A DNA stretch of 64,000 bases, taken from assembly GCA_964604305.1 (NCBI GenBank), contig CAZRYM010000002.1:20470-84469 (forward strand), read 5' to 3'. The notes beneath the pieces were generated by a model. It was not told the origin of the DNA and ran no database searches. It was given only the letters and a program-made list of their open reading frames with translations. Below, in pieces: positions 16,279 through 24,865 of this stretch. Made by a program: the position numbers and the translations under genes. Source of the DNA: JASUTC01 sp964604305 (GTDB taxonomy: Bacteria > Thermotogota > Thermotogae > MWEM01). How positions within the stretch are numbered: the first letter of the stretch is position 1; every line of letters starts with the position of its first letter.

Positions 16279-17508
16279 ATGGCAAAAAATCTTTTATATG
16301 CACAATCAGGAGGGGTAACTCCTGTTCTTAATGCCTCAGCTTATGGTGTTATTTCTGCAGCACTTAATTCAAATGCCGTGTACAAAGTTTATGCAGCGAA
16401 GAATGGCATACAGGGCGTTTTAGATGAAGAACTTTTTGTGATAAACGATGAAAAAAAAGAGGAAATTGAAAAAATGGCTTACACTCCCGGTGGTATTTTT
16501 GGCTCCTGTCGGGTGAAAATAGAAACCGAAGAACAACTTAACCAGGTGTTTTCAGTCTTTAAAGCCCATAATATTGGTTATTTCTTATACAATGGAGGAA
16601 ATGATTCCATGGAAACAGCCCTATCCGTTTCAGAGTATGCTAAAAAGATTGGCTACGATTTAAAGGTTTTTGGTATTCCCAAAACGGTGGACAATGATCT
16701 GATGAATACAGATCATTGCCCGGGGTATGGTTCTGCCGCCAAATTTACAGCAACGGCGATTTTGGAAGCTACAAGAGATCTCAAATCCATGAGTTTGTCT
16801 TCCACGAAGGTATTTCTGATGGAATCAATGGGAAGGCATGCCGGATGGCTTGCAGCCTCAGCAGCATTGGCACAGGAAGTGGAAGAAGCTGCTGCTTCGG
16901 TGATACTCTTACCAGAGGTTGCCTTTTCGAAAGGAAAGTTCCTCGCACGTGTTGAAGAGGAGATTATCAAGAACGGTTTTTGTTCGATAGTGGCATCAGA
17001 GGCATTAACTGATGAGAAGGGTAAATTTATTTCAGATGCTGGATATAAGGATACATTCGGTAATGTTCAACTGGGTAAAATCAGTAACGTACTAGAACAG
17101 TTGATTAAAGACGAACTGAAATTGAAAATCCATACCGCCTTACCCGATTATCTTCAAAGATCTTCAAGACATATTGCAAGCCTGACTGATTGGCAAGATG
17201 CCATAGAGGTTGGCGCAAGAGCGGTTCTTTGGATGACAAATCATTCCATGTCCGGGAAGATGGTCAGCATTGTCAGAGACATGGATCAACCGTATATCAG
17301 ACATTTTGAAATGGTAGAACTTAGTGATGTTGCAGGGGAAACAAAGACTTTACCTAATGATTTTATCGATGAATCGGGTTTTAACGTTACCCAAAAATTC
17401 TGGCAATACGCCAGACCTTTGATTATAGGGGAAACACCAAATCAATACATGTACGGAGTGCCCATGTATGCTAAATTAAAATATGTTCTTGAACAGAAAG
17501 TCCTTTAA
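16279..17508 (+). CDS. pfp: Pyrophosphate-dependent 6-phosphofructokinase
   Basis: A 409-residue glycolytic enzyme that phosphorylates fructose 6-phosphate. Donor choice can be read from two positions. After the GGN motif there is D109 (GGNDS) where ATP enzymes carry Gly, and the catalytic loop is PKTVDND with K135 where ATP enzymes have Gly. Both favour pyrophosphate and reversible catalysis. N108 replaces the more usual Asp. The catalytic base is D138, and MGRHAGW is the substrate loop. The start at 16279 (MAKNLLYAQSGG) fits the family; ATGs at 16243 and 16255 have no ribosome site, while GGAAGTG precedes 16279. A Thermotoga PPi-PFK of similar length is known. Confidence 0.88.
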   Translation: MAKNLLYAQSGGVTPVLNASAYGVISAALNSNAVYKVYAAKNGIQGVLDEELFVINDEKKEEIEKMAYTPGGIFGSCRVKIETEEQLNQVFSVFKAHNIGYFLYNGGNDSMETALSVSEYAKKIGYDLKVFGIPKTVDNDLMNTDHCPGYGSAAKFTATAILEATRDLKSMSLSSTKVFLMESMGRHAGWLAASAALAQEVEEAAASVILLPEVAFSKGKFLARVEEEIIKNGFCSIVASEALTDEKGKFISDAGYKDTFGNVQLGKISNVLEQLIKDELKLKIHTALPDYLQRSSRHIASLTDWQDAIEVGARAVLWMTNHSMSGKMVSIVRDMDQPYIRHFEMVELSDVAGETKTLPNDFIDESGFNVTQKFWQYARPLIIGETPNQYMYGVPMYAKLKYVLEQKVL

Positions 17509-17590
17509 TGGGCACTAGTTGAAAAAAACAAGAGGCATATAAAATTCGTCAAGATTAATTAAGTTTTATTAATTTAAGAGGAGGGCGTAT

Positions 17591-18970
17591 ATGAAATCTT
17601 ATGAGTTGGTAATAATTGGTGCCGGACCCGGAGGTTATGTCGGTGCAATCAGAGCTTCACAGCTGGGAATAAAGACCGCAGTGATTGAAAAGGATAAACC
17701 CGGTGGAGTATGTCTTAATATTGGATGTATTCCTTCGAAGGCATTGATACATCAAGCTGAGAAATTTAACGCCATTTCAGATCTGGAAAAGATGGGAATA
17801 AAAGTAGATACTAGTGAATTTGATTATAAACAGGTTTTTAAAAAGTCAAGACTTGCTGCAAAAAAGCTTTCCAAAGGGGTTCAATTCCTTTTAAAGAAAA
17901 ATAAAGTGGATTATATTGAGGGGGAAGCCTCTTTTAAAGATAAAAACACCATTCTGGTCAACGAAGAAGAAATTCAGGCTAATCAAATTATTATCGCAAC
18001 GGGATCCAGACCGAAACAGATTCCCGGTTTCGTTATAGATGAAGAAAATATTCTTAGTTCAACCGGCGCCTTAATGCTTGAAAAGCTTCCAAAGAAGATG
18101 CTTATTCTTGGAAGCGGGGCGATTGGTGTTGAATTTTCTCATGTGTTTAGTTCCTTTGGAGTTGAAATACATCTCGTTGAGATGCTTGATAATATCATAC
18201 CAACAGAGGATGAGGATATTAGCAAAGAATTGGAGAAAGCGTTTAAAAAAAGAAAGATAAACTGTTACACTTCTACAAAAGCAACTGGTGTTGAGAAAAC
18301 CGAAAATGGGTTAACGGTCACATTAAAAGATAAAGAAGGCAATGAAGAAAAACTCGAGGTAGATAAAATATTGCTTGCTGTAGGAAGAGATACGAATATT
18401 GAAGGACTAGGCCTTGATAAAATTGGGGTCGAATTGGAGAGGGGAAATTTCATAAAAACGGGGGATTACTATGAAACTTCAGTGAAAGACGTTTATGCTG
18501 TTGGTGATGTAGTCTCATCCCCATTACTTGCGCACGTGGCTTCAAAGGAAGCTGAAATTGCAGTTGAACATATAGCCGGTAAGGAACCGGAGAAAAAATT
18601 GGATCCAACTATTATCCCCGGAGCTGTTTATTGTGAGCCCGAGATTGGAAGTTTCGGTTTAAAGGAAAAAGATATTCAGGATAAAAAGGTCAAAGTATCA
18701 AAGTTCCCATATAAAGCGATCGGAAAAGCAACGGCAATAGAACAATCAGAAGGATTTATCAAATTAATTACCGATGAAAATTCCGGAGAAATACTTGGTG
18801 CAAGTATTATAGGTGCACAAGCAACGGAATTGATACATGAACTGTTATTGGCAAAGGATTCTGGAATCTTTACAGAGAAAATTGCTCAACTCATTCATGC
18901 ACATCCCACCCTTTCAGAAGGTCTTATGGAAGCCTCAAGATTATCAAATGGCTGGGCAATACAAGTTTAG
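17591..18970 (+). CDS. lpdA: Dihydrolipoyl dehydrogenase
   Basis: A 459-residue FAD/NAD disulfide oxidoreductase that reoxidises dihydrolipoamide on lipoyl carrier proteins. The FAD loop GAGPGG is at 10-15, the redox disulfide is C41/C46 in GGVCLNIGCIPSK, the NAD loop GSGAIGVEF is in the middle, the second FAD motif is AVGDV, and the active-site HAHPTLSEG lies near the C-terminus. Length is normal. AGAGGAGGG precedes the ATG. There are no E1/E2 or glycine-cleavage genes nearby, so the complex it serves is unknown: glycine cleavage, an alpha-keto acid complex, or a stand-alone thiol role. It is probably co-transcribed with the small membrane protein 42 bp downstream. Confidence 0.9.
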   Translation: MKSYELVIIGAGPGGYVGAIRASQLGIKTAVIEKDKPGGVCLNIGCIPSKALIHQAEKFNAISDLEKMGIKVDTSEFDYKQVFKKSRLAAKKLSKGVQFLLKKNKVDYIEGEASFKDKNTILVNEEEIQANQIIIATGSRPKQIPGFVIDEENILSSTGALMLEKLPKKMLILGSGAIGVEFSHVFSSFGVEIHLVEMLDNIIPTEDEDISKELEKAFKKRKINCYTSTKATGVEKTENGLTVTLKDKEGNEEKLEVDKILLAVGRDTNIEGLGLDKIGVELERGNFIKTGDYYETSVKDVYAVGDVVSSPLLAHVASKEAEIAVEHIAGKEPEKKLDPTIIPGAVYCEPEIGSFGLKEKDIQDKKVKVSKFPYKAIGKATAIEQSEGFIKLITDENSGEILGASIIGAQATELIHELLLAKDSGIFTEKIAQLIHAHPTLSEGLMEASRLSNGWAIQV

Positions 18971-19012
18971 ATTTAACTCATCATCTTGAACAATGAGGAG
19001 GAGTGAAAAGGA

Positions 19013-19282
19013 ATGCCAAGTTGGCTTTATGTGATACCCTTCCTTTGGTTTGCTATCAGTGGTATCGTTAAGTTTGTCAAATCAGGCGGGCAGAAGATCG
19101 TGATGCTTGGGGATATAGTTATAGCAACAGGGTTTTTATATCAATTAATTTTCCCAACAGGTACCACCGGTTTTTTTATTGCAGGAGCCGGTGTTATTGT
19201 TGATTTGATACTGTATCTAATCGTATTAAAACAAACAAAAAGGAATCAAAGTGAAAAAACAGAAAATGAAAATCGGAAATAA
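19013..19282 (+). CDS. Small membrane protein of unknown function
   Basis: An 89-residue protein with three predicted membrane segments (about residues 5-20, 28-47 and 51-73) and a charged lysine/glutamate-rich C-terminal tail. The start has GAGGAG upstream. No family recognised. It follows lpdA by 42 bp and is closed by a terminator, so it likely belongs to that transcript. Confidence 0.6.
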   Translation: MPSWLYVIPFLWFAISGIVKFVKSGGQKIVMLGDIVIATGFLYQLIFPTGTTGFFIAGAGVIVDLILYLIVLKQTKRNQSEKTENENRK

Positions 19283-19320
19283 AGAATAGTACTTAATTAT
19301 ATAAACAAAGAAATCATTTA

Positions 19321-19346
19321 AAGATGCTTGAGGGCATCTTTTTTTT
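19321..19346 (+). terminator. Intrinsic terminator after the lpdA transcript
   Basis: AAGATGC and GCATCTT form a 7-bp stem with a 6-nt loop and run into T8. Confidence 0.8.
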
Positions 19347-19371
19347 AGATCAATAGGGGGACCACTTAACA

Positions 19372-19380
19372 TGATATAAT
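19372..19380 (+). promoter_or_regulatory. Extended -10 promoter of the rbfA-truB-ribF operon
   Basis: TGATATAAT, 60 bp ahead of rbfA and just after the preceding terminator. No -35 seen. Confidence 0.5.
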
Positions 19381-19440
19381 TAACAGGTTTTGAAAATCAA
19401 CAAGTATCAATCAGGTTTTTTTTGAAAGGAAAGTGATTTT

Positions 19441-19827
19441 ATGCCAAAGGTTTTTAGAAAAGAAAGAATAGAAGCGGAGATTTTAAGGGTGATGGCCGAT
19501 GCCCTTGTCAATTGGAAAGAGCCTCCCATCCCAAAAGAATTGATATCATTCACAAGGGTTGAATTAACCAGAGACAAAAGATATGCCAAAGTATATGTTA
19601 GTATTTTTGATGCGGGTAATGAGGATGAGAATGCAGAAGAGATTTTTGAATTGTTAAATAAAAAAACCGGTTATTTTAGGGGTTTTCTGGGTAAACAAAT
19701 CAGGCTCTATTACACGCCGGAAGTTAAACTGATTCACGATTATGGCATTAAAGAAAGTGTTAAAATGCAAAAAATAATTGATAATCTGGATATTAATCAG
19801 AAAGATTCAGAAAACACGGAGGATTGA
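19441..19827 (+). CDS. rbfA: 30S ribosome-binding factor A
   Basis: A 128-residue KH-fold protein that binds the 30S subunit during 16S rRNA 5'-end maturation. Recognised from the N-terminal KVFRKERIEAEILRVMAD helix, the central SFTRVELTRDKRYAKVYVS, and the late IRLYYTPEVKLIHDYG, where RbfA proteins have their R-x-x-P-E-L-x-F motif. First gene of a compact operon: the truB start follows its stop by one base. The rbfA-truB-ribF order is a widespread bacterial arrangement. Confidence 0.9.
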   Translation: MPKVFRKERIEAEILRVMADALVNWKEPPIPKELISFTRVELTRDKRYAKVYVSIFDAGNEDENAEEIFELLNKKTGYFRGFLGKQIRLYYTPEVKLIHDYGIKESVKMQKIIDNLDINQKDSENTED

Positions 19828-19828
19828 G

Positions 19829-20785
19829 TTGGCTTCCATTAATGGCATTCTTCCGCTTTATAAACCAATCGGTCCCACGTCGCATGACATGGTGAGCTGG
19901 TTAAGAAAAAGGATAAAAACAAAAAAGGTAGGTCATTCAGGAACGCTGGATCCCTTTGCAGAAGGTGTGCTTGTCATGGGGATTGGGAAAGGGACAAGGA
20001 TTTTAGAGTTTTTAAAAGATGAGAAAAAGGAATATACCATGACTTTTAGACTGGGACTTCTGACAGATACATATGATATAGAAGGACAAGTTGTAACTGA
20101 TGAACCGGTAAAGATCAGTGAAGAAAAAATTACAGATGCAGTCAAAAGTATGGAAGGTGTTCAAAAACAGATTCCTCCAATCTATTCAGCCAAGAAGTAT
20201 AAGGGTAAAAAATTGTATGAATATGCCCGTGAGGGAAAGGTCATTAAGATGCCTCCCAGAGAGATCGAGATTTTTTCTATCGATATTTTGAAGATTCATG
20301 ACAGGGATATCACAATAAACGCCATCGTGACACCGGGTACCTACATGCGCTCACTAGCATTTGATATAGGATTAAAGCTTTCTACAAACGCTGCAGCAAC
20401 TGAGCTGGTACGCAATGTCAATGGGCGTTTTACAGCCTCTGACTGTATGAGAGCGGGAGATTCGTCACAATTTGATTATGTGGAATTTCATCAGCATTTG
20501 AAGACTATCGGTGATGCCCTTTCAGGGCTAAGTCAGGTAAAGATCAAAGCAGGATATGTTAAAAACGTTTTAAATGGAAATCCGATTAGAATGGACTGGA
20601 TTACAGATTATGGAGAGTTTAAAAAAGACGAACTAATACAAGTTGTCAATCAGGATAATGACTTGATTGCTGTTGGTTATGCCCAAAGAAATGCTTCTTT
20701 CTTCCGAACATTGAAAGAACAAGACAGGAATGAAATTGTTGTCAAAGCAAAGAAGGTTTTTGGAGAGAATGTGAGCAATGATTAA
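19829..20785 (+). CDS. truB: tRNA pseudouridine-55 synthase
   Basis: A 318-residue enzyme that makes pseudouridine at position 55 in the tRNA T-loop. Recognised from the opening GILPLYKPIGPTSHDMV, the catalytic Asp in KVGHSGTLDPFAEGVL, and the later PPIYSAKKYKGKKLYEYAR and GTYMRSLAFDIG motifs. The C-terminal ~80 residues fit a PUA-like domain. The start is TTG at 19829: GGAGG lies 6 bp before it and it falls one base after the rbfA stop. An ATG at 19778 inside rbfA would add a tail unlike the family. Confidence 0.92.
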   Translation: MASINGILPLYKPIGPTSHDMVSWLRKRIKTKKVGHSGTLDPFAEGVLVMGIGKGTRILEFLKDEKKEYTMTFRLGLLTDTYDIEGQVVTDEPVKISEEKITDAVKSMEGVQKQIPPIYSAKKYKGKKLYEYAREGKVIKMPPREIEIFSIDILKIHDRDITINAIVTPGTYMRSLAFDIGLKLSTNAAATELVRNVNGRFTASDCMRAGDSSQFDYVEFHQHLKTIGDALSGLSQVKIKAGYVKNVLNGNPIRMDWITDYGEFKKDELIQVVNQDNDLIAVGYAQRNASFFRTLKEQDRNEIVVKAKKVFGENVSND

Positions 20786-21695
20786 GTCCAATTCACTGAC
20801 TTTAGGAATATTTGATGGTGTTCATATTGGACACAGGCGGCTTATTGAGAAAACAAAAGAAGTTAAAGAAACAAGCGGAAAGACGATATTGCTGACGTTT
20901 GCATATCCATCAACATACTATCTTCATAAAGAGAGTTTCCCGGGACTCATATATTCCCCGCGTAAGAGGGAGGAGATCATCAAATCATTGGGTATGGATT
21001 CTGTTGTTTTTCTTGACTTTAAGCAGTTTTATACAAAAACTCCCCTTGAATTTGTCAGGTATATCACCGAGCAATTTTCTCCTTCAGAGTTGACTGTTGG
21101 GTTTAACTTTCATTTTGGGAAAAATAGGATTGGTGACTCAGAGCTTCTATTAGATTTGGGGCATCGCTTTGGTTTTCGAACGAATATTGTACCTGCTGTT
21201 AACGCCTCTGGTCACAGAGTAAGCAGCTCATTAATTCGATATTTTTTAAAAAATGGAGATATTAAACGGGCTAATGAAATATTAAAATGTCCTTATTCAA
21301 TAGAGGGAAAGGTTTTTCAGGATCAGGGACTGGGGAAAAAATTAGGATTTCCTACAGCTAATCTAAAGAGAGAAGGAAAAGGTTTGCTGACTCCGTGTTA
21401 TGGTGTATATCTGGGTTATACACCTGGACTGGGTTTTGGTTTATTGAACATAGGCAAAAGACCAACAGTCAGCCAGGATGATTTGATCCATTATGAAGTA
21501 CACTATTTAAAGGGCCATTATCAGTTATATGGAACGAAAATTGTCTGTTATCTTCTTGACTTCATTCGTCAAGAAAAAAAGTTTTTGTCTGTTGATGAGC
21601 TGGTTCAAGAGATAAAAAAAGACAGAAAGAAGGCATATCAGAAAATAGAGAGTTTAACAATTGAAGATGGTTGGTGGAAAAATGAAATTAAATAA
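20778..21695 (+). CDS. ribF: Bifunctional riboflavin kinase / FAD synthetase
   Basis: A 305-residue enzyme converting riboflavin to FMN and FMN to FAD. The N-terminal nucleotidyltransferase shows LGIFDGVHIGHRRL (the HxGH motif) and later SSSLIRYFL. The C-terminal flavokinase shows GKKLGFPTANL, the family's PTAN motif, and the acidic HYEVHYL. It overlaps the truB end by 8 bp, so translation is coupled. Several flavoenzymes lie in this window (NuoF-like subunits, lpdA), but pairing with truB/rbfA is common and gives no special hint. Confidence 0.92.
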   Translation: MIKSNSLTLGIFDGVHIGHRRLIEKTKEVKETSGKTILLTFAYPSTYYLHKESFPGLIYSPRKREEIIKSLGMDSVVFLDFKQFYTKTPLEFVRYITEQFSPSELTVGFNFHFGKNRIGDSELLLDLGHRFGFRTNIVPAVNASGHRVSSSLIRYFLKNGDIKRANEILKCPYSIEGKVFQDQGLGKKLGFPTANLKREGKGLLTPCYGVYLGYTPGLGFGLLNIGKRPTVSQDDLIHYEVHYLKGHYQLYGTKIVCYLLDFIRQEKKFLSVDELVQEIKKDRKKAYQKIESLTIEDGWWKNEIK

Positions 21696-23295
21696 ATGGA
21701 GTATAATCTTTCTTCTGGTTTTAATTGTGTCTGTGTTCCTTTCTTGGGAATTCTTTATCACTAGCAGGATGAATTTGGATGTTTCATTCATCTTTCCCGA
21801 TGGCATATCGGATGATGTGGAGTTCGAAATGAGAATCTATTCTGAGGAATTTGACAACAAGACGGCGGTCTTTCCACATGATAAAGAGATTAATTATTCA
21901 AGTATGCCATTTGGGGATTATTTCTTTGAACTCTATTTGGACGATCGTTTAATCATCAAAGAATTTCACAATTTTCAATCTCAATTTTCAATAAAACGAG
22001 CTAAAGAACAAGTTGCTCTGGATATCAGTGAATTGGCCACGATTACTTCAGTTAACTATAAGATTGTCGACCCCTATTTAACTATCAAATGGACCGGAAA
22101 ATACCTTGGTGCTTATAAACCTGCTGAGTATCTTGTTTACCTAAATAATAACGAAAGACTCTTAAGTGTAAATTATTTAGAATTAGATGTTTTGAAGGAA
22201 CTGCTTGAGGGTGAGCAAGCGGTAGATATTAGAATAATCCCCCTTACACAGTCAGGTGGAAAATTATTGAGTTTTGAATATCAGGTGCCAATCAGAATGG
22301 AGAGTGTTAGGCTGGATATTCCCGAAGGTTTTAACATCTATGATATGAGTATAAATATCCAGGAAAAGCGCATTCCAATTGACCCTTATGATTCGCGTAT
22401 TAGTTTTCCTGTCATCGATTTAAGTGAGAATAGCATACCCTTCGAAATCTATTACTATGAAGATAGAATATGGAAATCAGAATTAGATCTGTCTGAAGTT
22501 GTTGAAACTATCAAGATACCGGATATTCCACAAGCTACAGTAACGGAGGTAGACTTGGATGAATCAACCGTCACAGTGCATTTGAACATCGATCGGGAAA
22601 AAGAGTTCTTGTACAATCGGTTTAAATATTTTGAAATTAGTTCCGACACAATTAATACAACTGCTACAGAATATTTTACCTACAATAATGATAATCAGAA
22701 TATTTACATCACGCCCCTCTTTGAACCTGATATCCAAGGAGAAACCCTTCTTTTTACAATTCCTCAACCACCAATTCCGCATTTGCATACGTATATGTTC
22801 GATGAGAACTTGGATTTTGCACCTTCAATTAAGATTTATTCCGATAGTTTTCTAAAACTAACCGGAAACTTGCAGATAGATAATACTCTAGTTCACAATA
22901 TACCTGAATTCAAAGGAGAATATCTCTTTGAATTGGATTTCGAAAAAGATGAGGTTCATTTGATAGAGATAAGCCTTGAGGATATTTACGGACAAACTGC
23001 TCAAAAGGCAAAATGGATTTCAACCTCAGTTCCGGAGACCTCTTTTTTTATTAAAGCCGAGCTCAACAAAAACCAGATCCTAGATATCAAATGGGACAGT
23101 TTAACGATTTATCAGGAAACCGAACTGATTATTACTGACAATTATAATATTAAGAGATTTTATCCGGAAGAGTCCGGCTTACAAATTGATCTTTCAGGTA
23201 CCTTGTTACGTGAACCTCTGAGAGTAATATTAAAGGGTTTTTTAAACGGTGATGAGTATACAGCAGCTGTCATTGAAGGGATAAGAAGCGAGTAA
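21682..23295 (+). CDS. Membrane-anchored extracytoplasmic protein of unknown function
   Basis: A 537-residue protein. A single hydrophobic helix (residues ~6-24) is followed by a long hydrophilic region rich in beta-branched and acidic residues, with no cysteine cluster, no repeat obvious by eye and no family I recognise. The topology suggests a signal anchor with the bulk outside the membrane. The start is ATG 21682 with GGTGG upstream, overlapping the end of ribF by 14 bp, so it is the fourth gene of the operon. The repeated short beta-strand pattern could reflect several immunoglobulin-like domains, but that is a guess. A structure prediction would be the way in. Confidence 0.6.
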   Translation: MKLNKWSIIFLLVLIVSVFLSWEFFITSRMNLDVSFIFPDGISDDVEFEMRIYSEEFDNKTAVFPHDKEINYSSMPFGDYFFELYLDDRLIIKEFHNFQSQFSIKRAKEQVALDISELATITSVNYKIVDPYLTIKWTGKYLGAYKPAEYLVYLNNNERLLSVNYLELDVLKELLEGEQAVDIRIIPLTQSGGKLLSFEYQVPIRMESVRLDIPEGFNIYDMSINIQEKRIPIDPYDSRISFPVIDLSENSIPFEIYYYEDRIWKSELDLSEVVETIKIPDIPQATVTEVDLDESTVTVHLNIDREKEFLYNRFKYFEISSDTINTTATEYFTYNNDNQNIYITPLFEPDIQGETLLFTIPQPPIPHLHTYMFDENLDFAPSIKIYSDSFLKLTGNLQIDNTLVHNIPEFKGEYLFELDFEKDEVHLIEISLEDIYGQTAQKAKWISTSVPETSFFIKAELNKNQILDIKWDSLTIYQETELIITDNYNIKRFYPEESGLQIDLSGTLLREPLRVILKGFLNGDEYTAAVIEGIRSE

Positions 23296-23336
23296 CACTT
23301 CTTATCCTCACAGTAGTGTTTTAAATGCTTAATCTG

Positions 23337-24611
23337 TTAATCTATCTTGAATTCCCTGGTTGGATGGTTTGTGTAATTGATGACACGACCTTCCCAAGTC
23401 CTGATTGTAATGTATTCTTTCCCCCTTGAAATAAGGTATTCTGGCAGGATAGGTGTTTTACCATAACCGCCGGGCGCATTTATGATATATGTGGGGATTG
23501 CCAGACCTGAAGTGTAACCCCGCAGGTATTCCATGATTTCCAATCCGTCATCAACTGATGTATTAAAGTGCGTTGTGCCCTTCACATGTTTGGCATGAAA
23601 AATGTAATAAGGTCGCACCCGTACTTTCAATAGCTCTTGATTGAGTAATTTCATAACGTGTTTATCGTTATTGATACCATTCAACAATACAGCCTGATTA
23701 CCAAGTGGTATTCCTGCGTTTGCCAATTTTTCGCAAGCTTCTTTGGCTTCGATTGTAATCTCTTTTGGATGATTGACATGTGTGTTGATAAAAAGCGGAT
23801 GGTATTTTTTTAACATGCTAACAAGCTCATCTGTGATTCTTTGCGGCATGGTTACCGGAGTCCTGGAACCTATTCTGATAATTTCCACATGTTCGATCTT
23901 TCGCAATTTTGACAGAATGTTTTCCAGGTAGTTGTCAGTCATAGTCAAAGGATCGCCACCGGTGATTAATACATCCCTTATCTCTTCATTTTGTGCTATA
24001 TAATCTATGGATTCATCGATTACGGATATCGGTTGCGGTTCATCTTCCTCTCCAATATTCCGTCTTCTCTGGCAATGGCGGCAAAACATGGCACATTCAT
24101 TAGTAACATTAATGATCAATCTGTCGGGATATCGCCTGGTAACTGTTCCGGCCGGATTGGTAAGTTGTTCGTTCATGGGGTCTAATTTCCCTTCTTTGTC
24201 TACGTCTTCAAAGATCGTTGGTATAGCTTGTAATCTGATCGGACAATAAGGATTTGTTTTGTCCATGAGACTGGCATAGTAAGGGGAAATTGCCCAGCGG
24301 TATCTTTCTCCGATTTTTTCAATGTCTTTTCTGTGCTTATCTGTTAAATCTACTACTTGTGAAAGAGTTGATACATCAGAGATTCGATTGGCCAGTTGCC
24401 AATGATAATCACGCCACTGTTCTAAAGTGCAATTTAATGCAAGCATGATTCGTTCACGATTTCTTTTAAATTCCTCTGTGAGATCCATACCTTTTTTGAT
24501 ATGTTTTTTAGCCTCTATGAAGTCCGAAATTCGACTTTTCAGCTCTTGCGCCCTGTCCAAAGAAACACTTTTCTTTTTATCGTAGTTAGTATTTTTTTCC
24601 ATATCAATCAC
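23337..24611 (-). CDS. eam: Radical SAM aminomutase, probably glutamate 2,3-aminomutase
   Basis: A 424-residue PLP/radical-SAM enzyme of the lysine 2,3-aminomutase family. The [4Fe-4S] ligands are C173, C177 and C180 in CAMFCRHC, and the PLP lysine is K385 in APGGYGKTP. In lysine enzymes two aspartates (293 and 330 in Clostridium subterminale) bind the substrate amino group. Here the aligned positions are K341 and N378, 37 residues apart as in that enzyme, and N378 lies 7 before the PLP lysine as expected. Lys and Asn at these sites are the known mark of glutamate 2,3-aminomutase, which makes beta-glutamate, an osmolyte. The start is GTG 24611, with GGAGGTGG upstream; the open frame extends further but without a ribosome site. 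The gene stands alone, divergent from the first chemoreceptor. Confidence 0.82.
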   Translation of the reverse strand: MIDMEKNTNYDKKKSVSLDRAQELKSRISDFIEAKKHIKKGMDLTEEFKRNRERIMLALNCTLEQWRDYHWQLANRISDVSTLSQVVDLTDKHRKDIEKIGERYRWAISPYYASLMDKTNPYCPIRLQAIPTIFEDVDKEGKLDPMNEQLTNPAGTVTRRYPDRLIINVTNECAMFCRHCQRRRNIGEEDEPQPISVIDESIDYIAQNEEIRDVLITGGDPLTMTDNYLENILSKLRKIEHVEIIRIGSRTPVTMPQRITDELVSMLKKYHPLFINTHVNHPKEITIEAKEACEKLANAGIPLGNQAVLLNGINNDKHVMKLLNQELLKVRVRPYYIFHAKHVKGTTHFNTSVDDGLEIMEYLRGYTSGLAIPTYIINAPGGYGKTPILPEYLISRGKEYITIRTWEGRVINYTNHPTREFKID

Positions 24612-24816
24612 TTGACCACCTCCCAAGGAGTCTGGAAAAACGAGAATATATTGACTATAAACCATTATAAATAATAAGATTTGCATAGTTTCAGCATAAA
24701 AACCAGAAAAGCAATTGTAGTTTACCTCAAAAGATTATAGCTTATTAAAAATGATATGTCAAATCACAAGGATTTGTTTTTTCTTGTCTTTAGAATTTCT
24801 TGTTGTTGGTTTGATT

Positions 24817-24825
24817 TGATATAAT
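24817..24825 (+). promoter_or_regulatory. Extended -10 promoter for chemoreceptor 1
   Basis: TGATATAAT, 40 bp before the TTG start. A weak TTCTTG lies 17 bp upstream of the hexamer. Confidence 0.5.
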
Positions 24826-24865
24826 AGATCAGTTTGAAAGATATTAAAAGACGAGGTGAACGGCG

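Noticed and set aside
17519..17545. TTGAAA and TAAAAT as a promoter for lpdA
   Set aside because: The spacer is only 15 bp and there is no TG extension, so it is weaker than the others; not listed as a feature.
23294..23322. AACACT...AGTGTT hairpin after the unknown membrane protein as a terminator
   Set aside because: Short stem, long loop and only four Ts; too weak to list.
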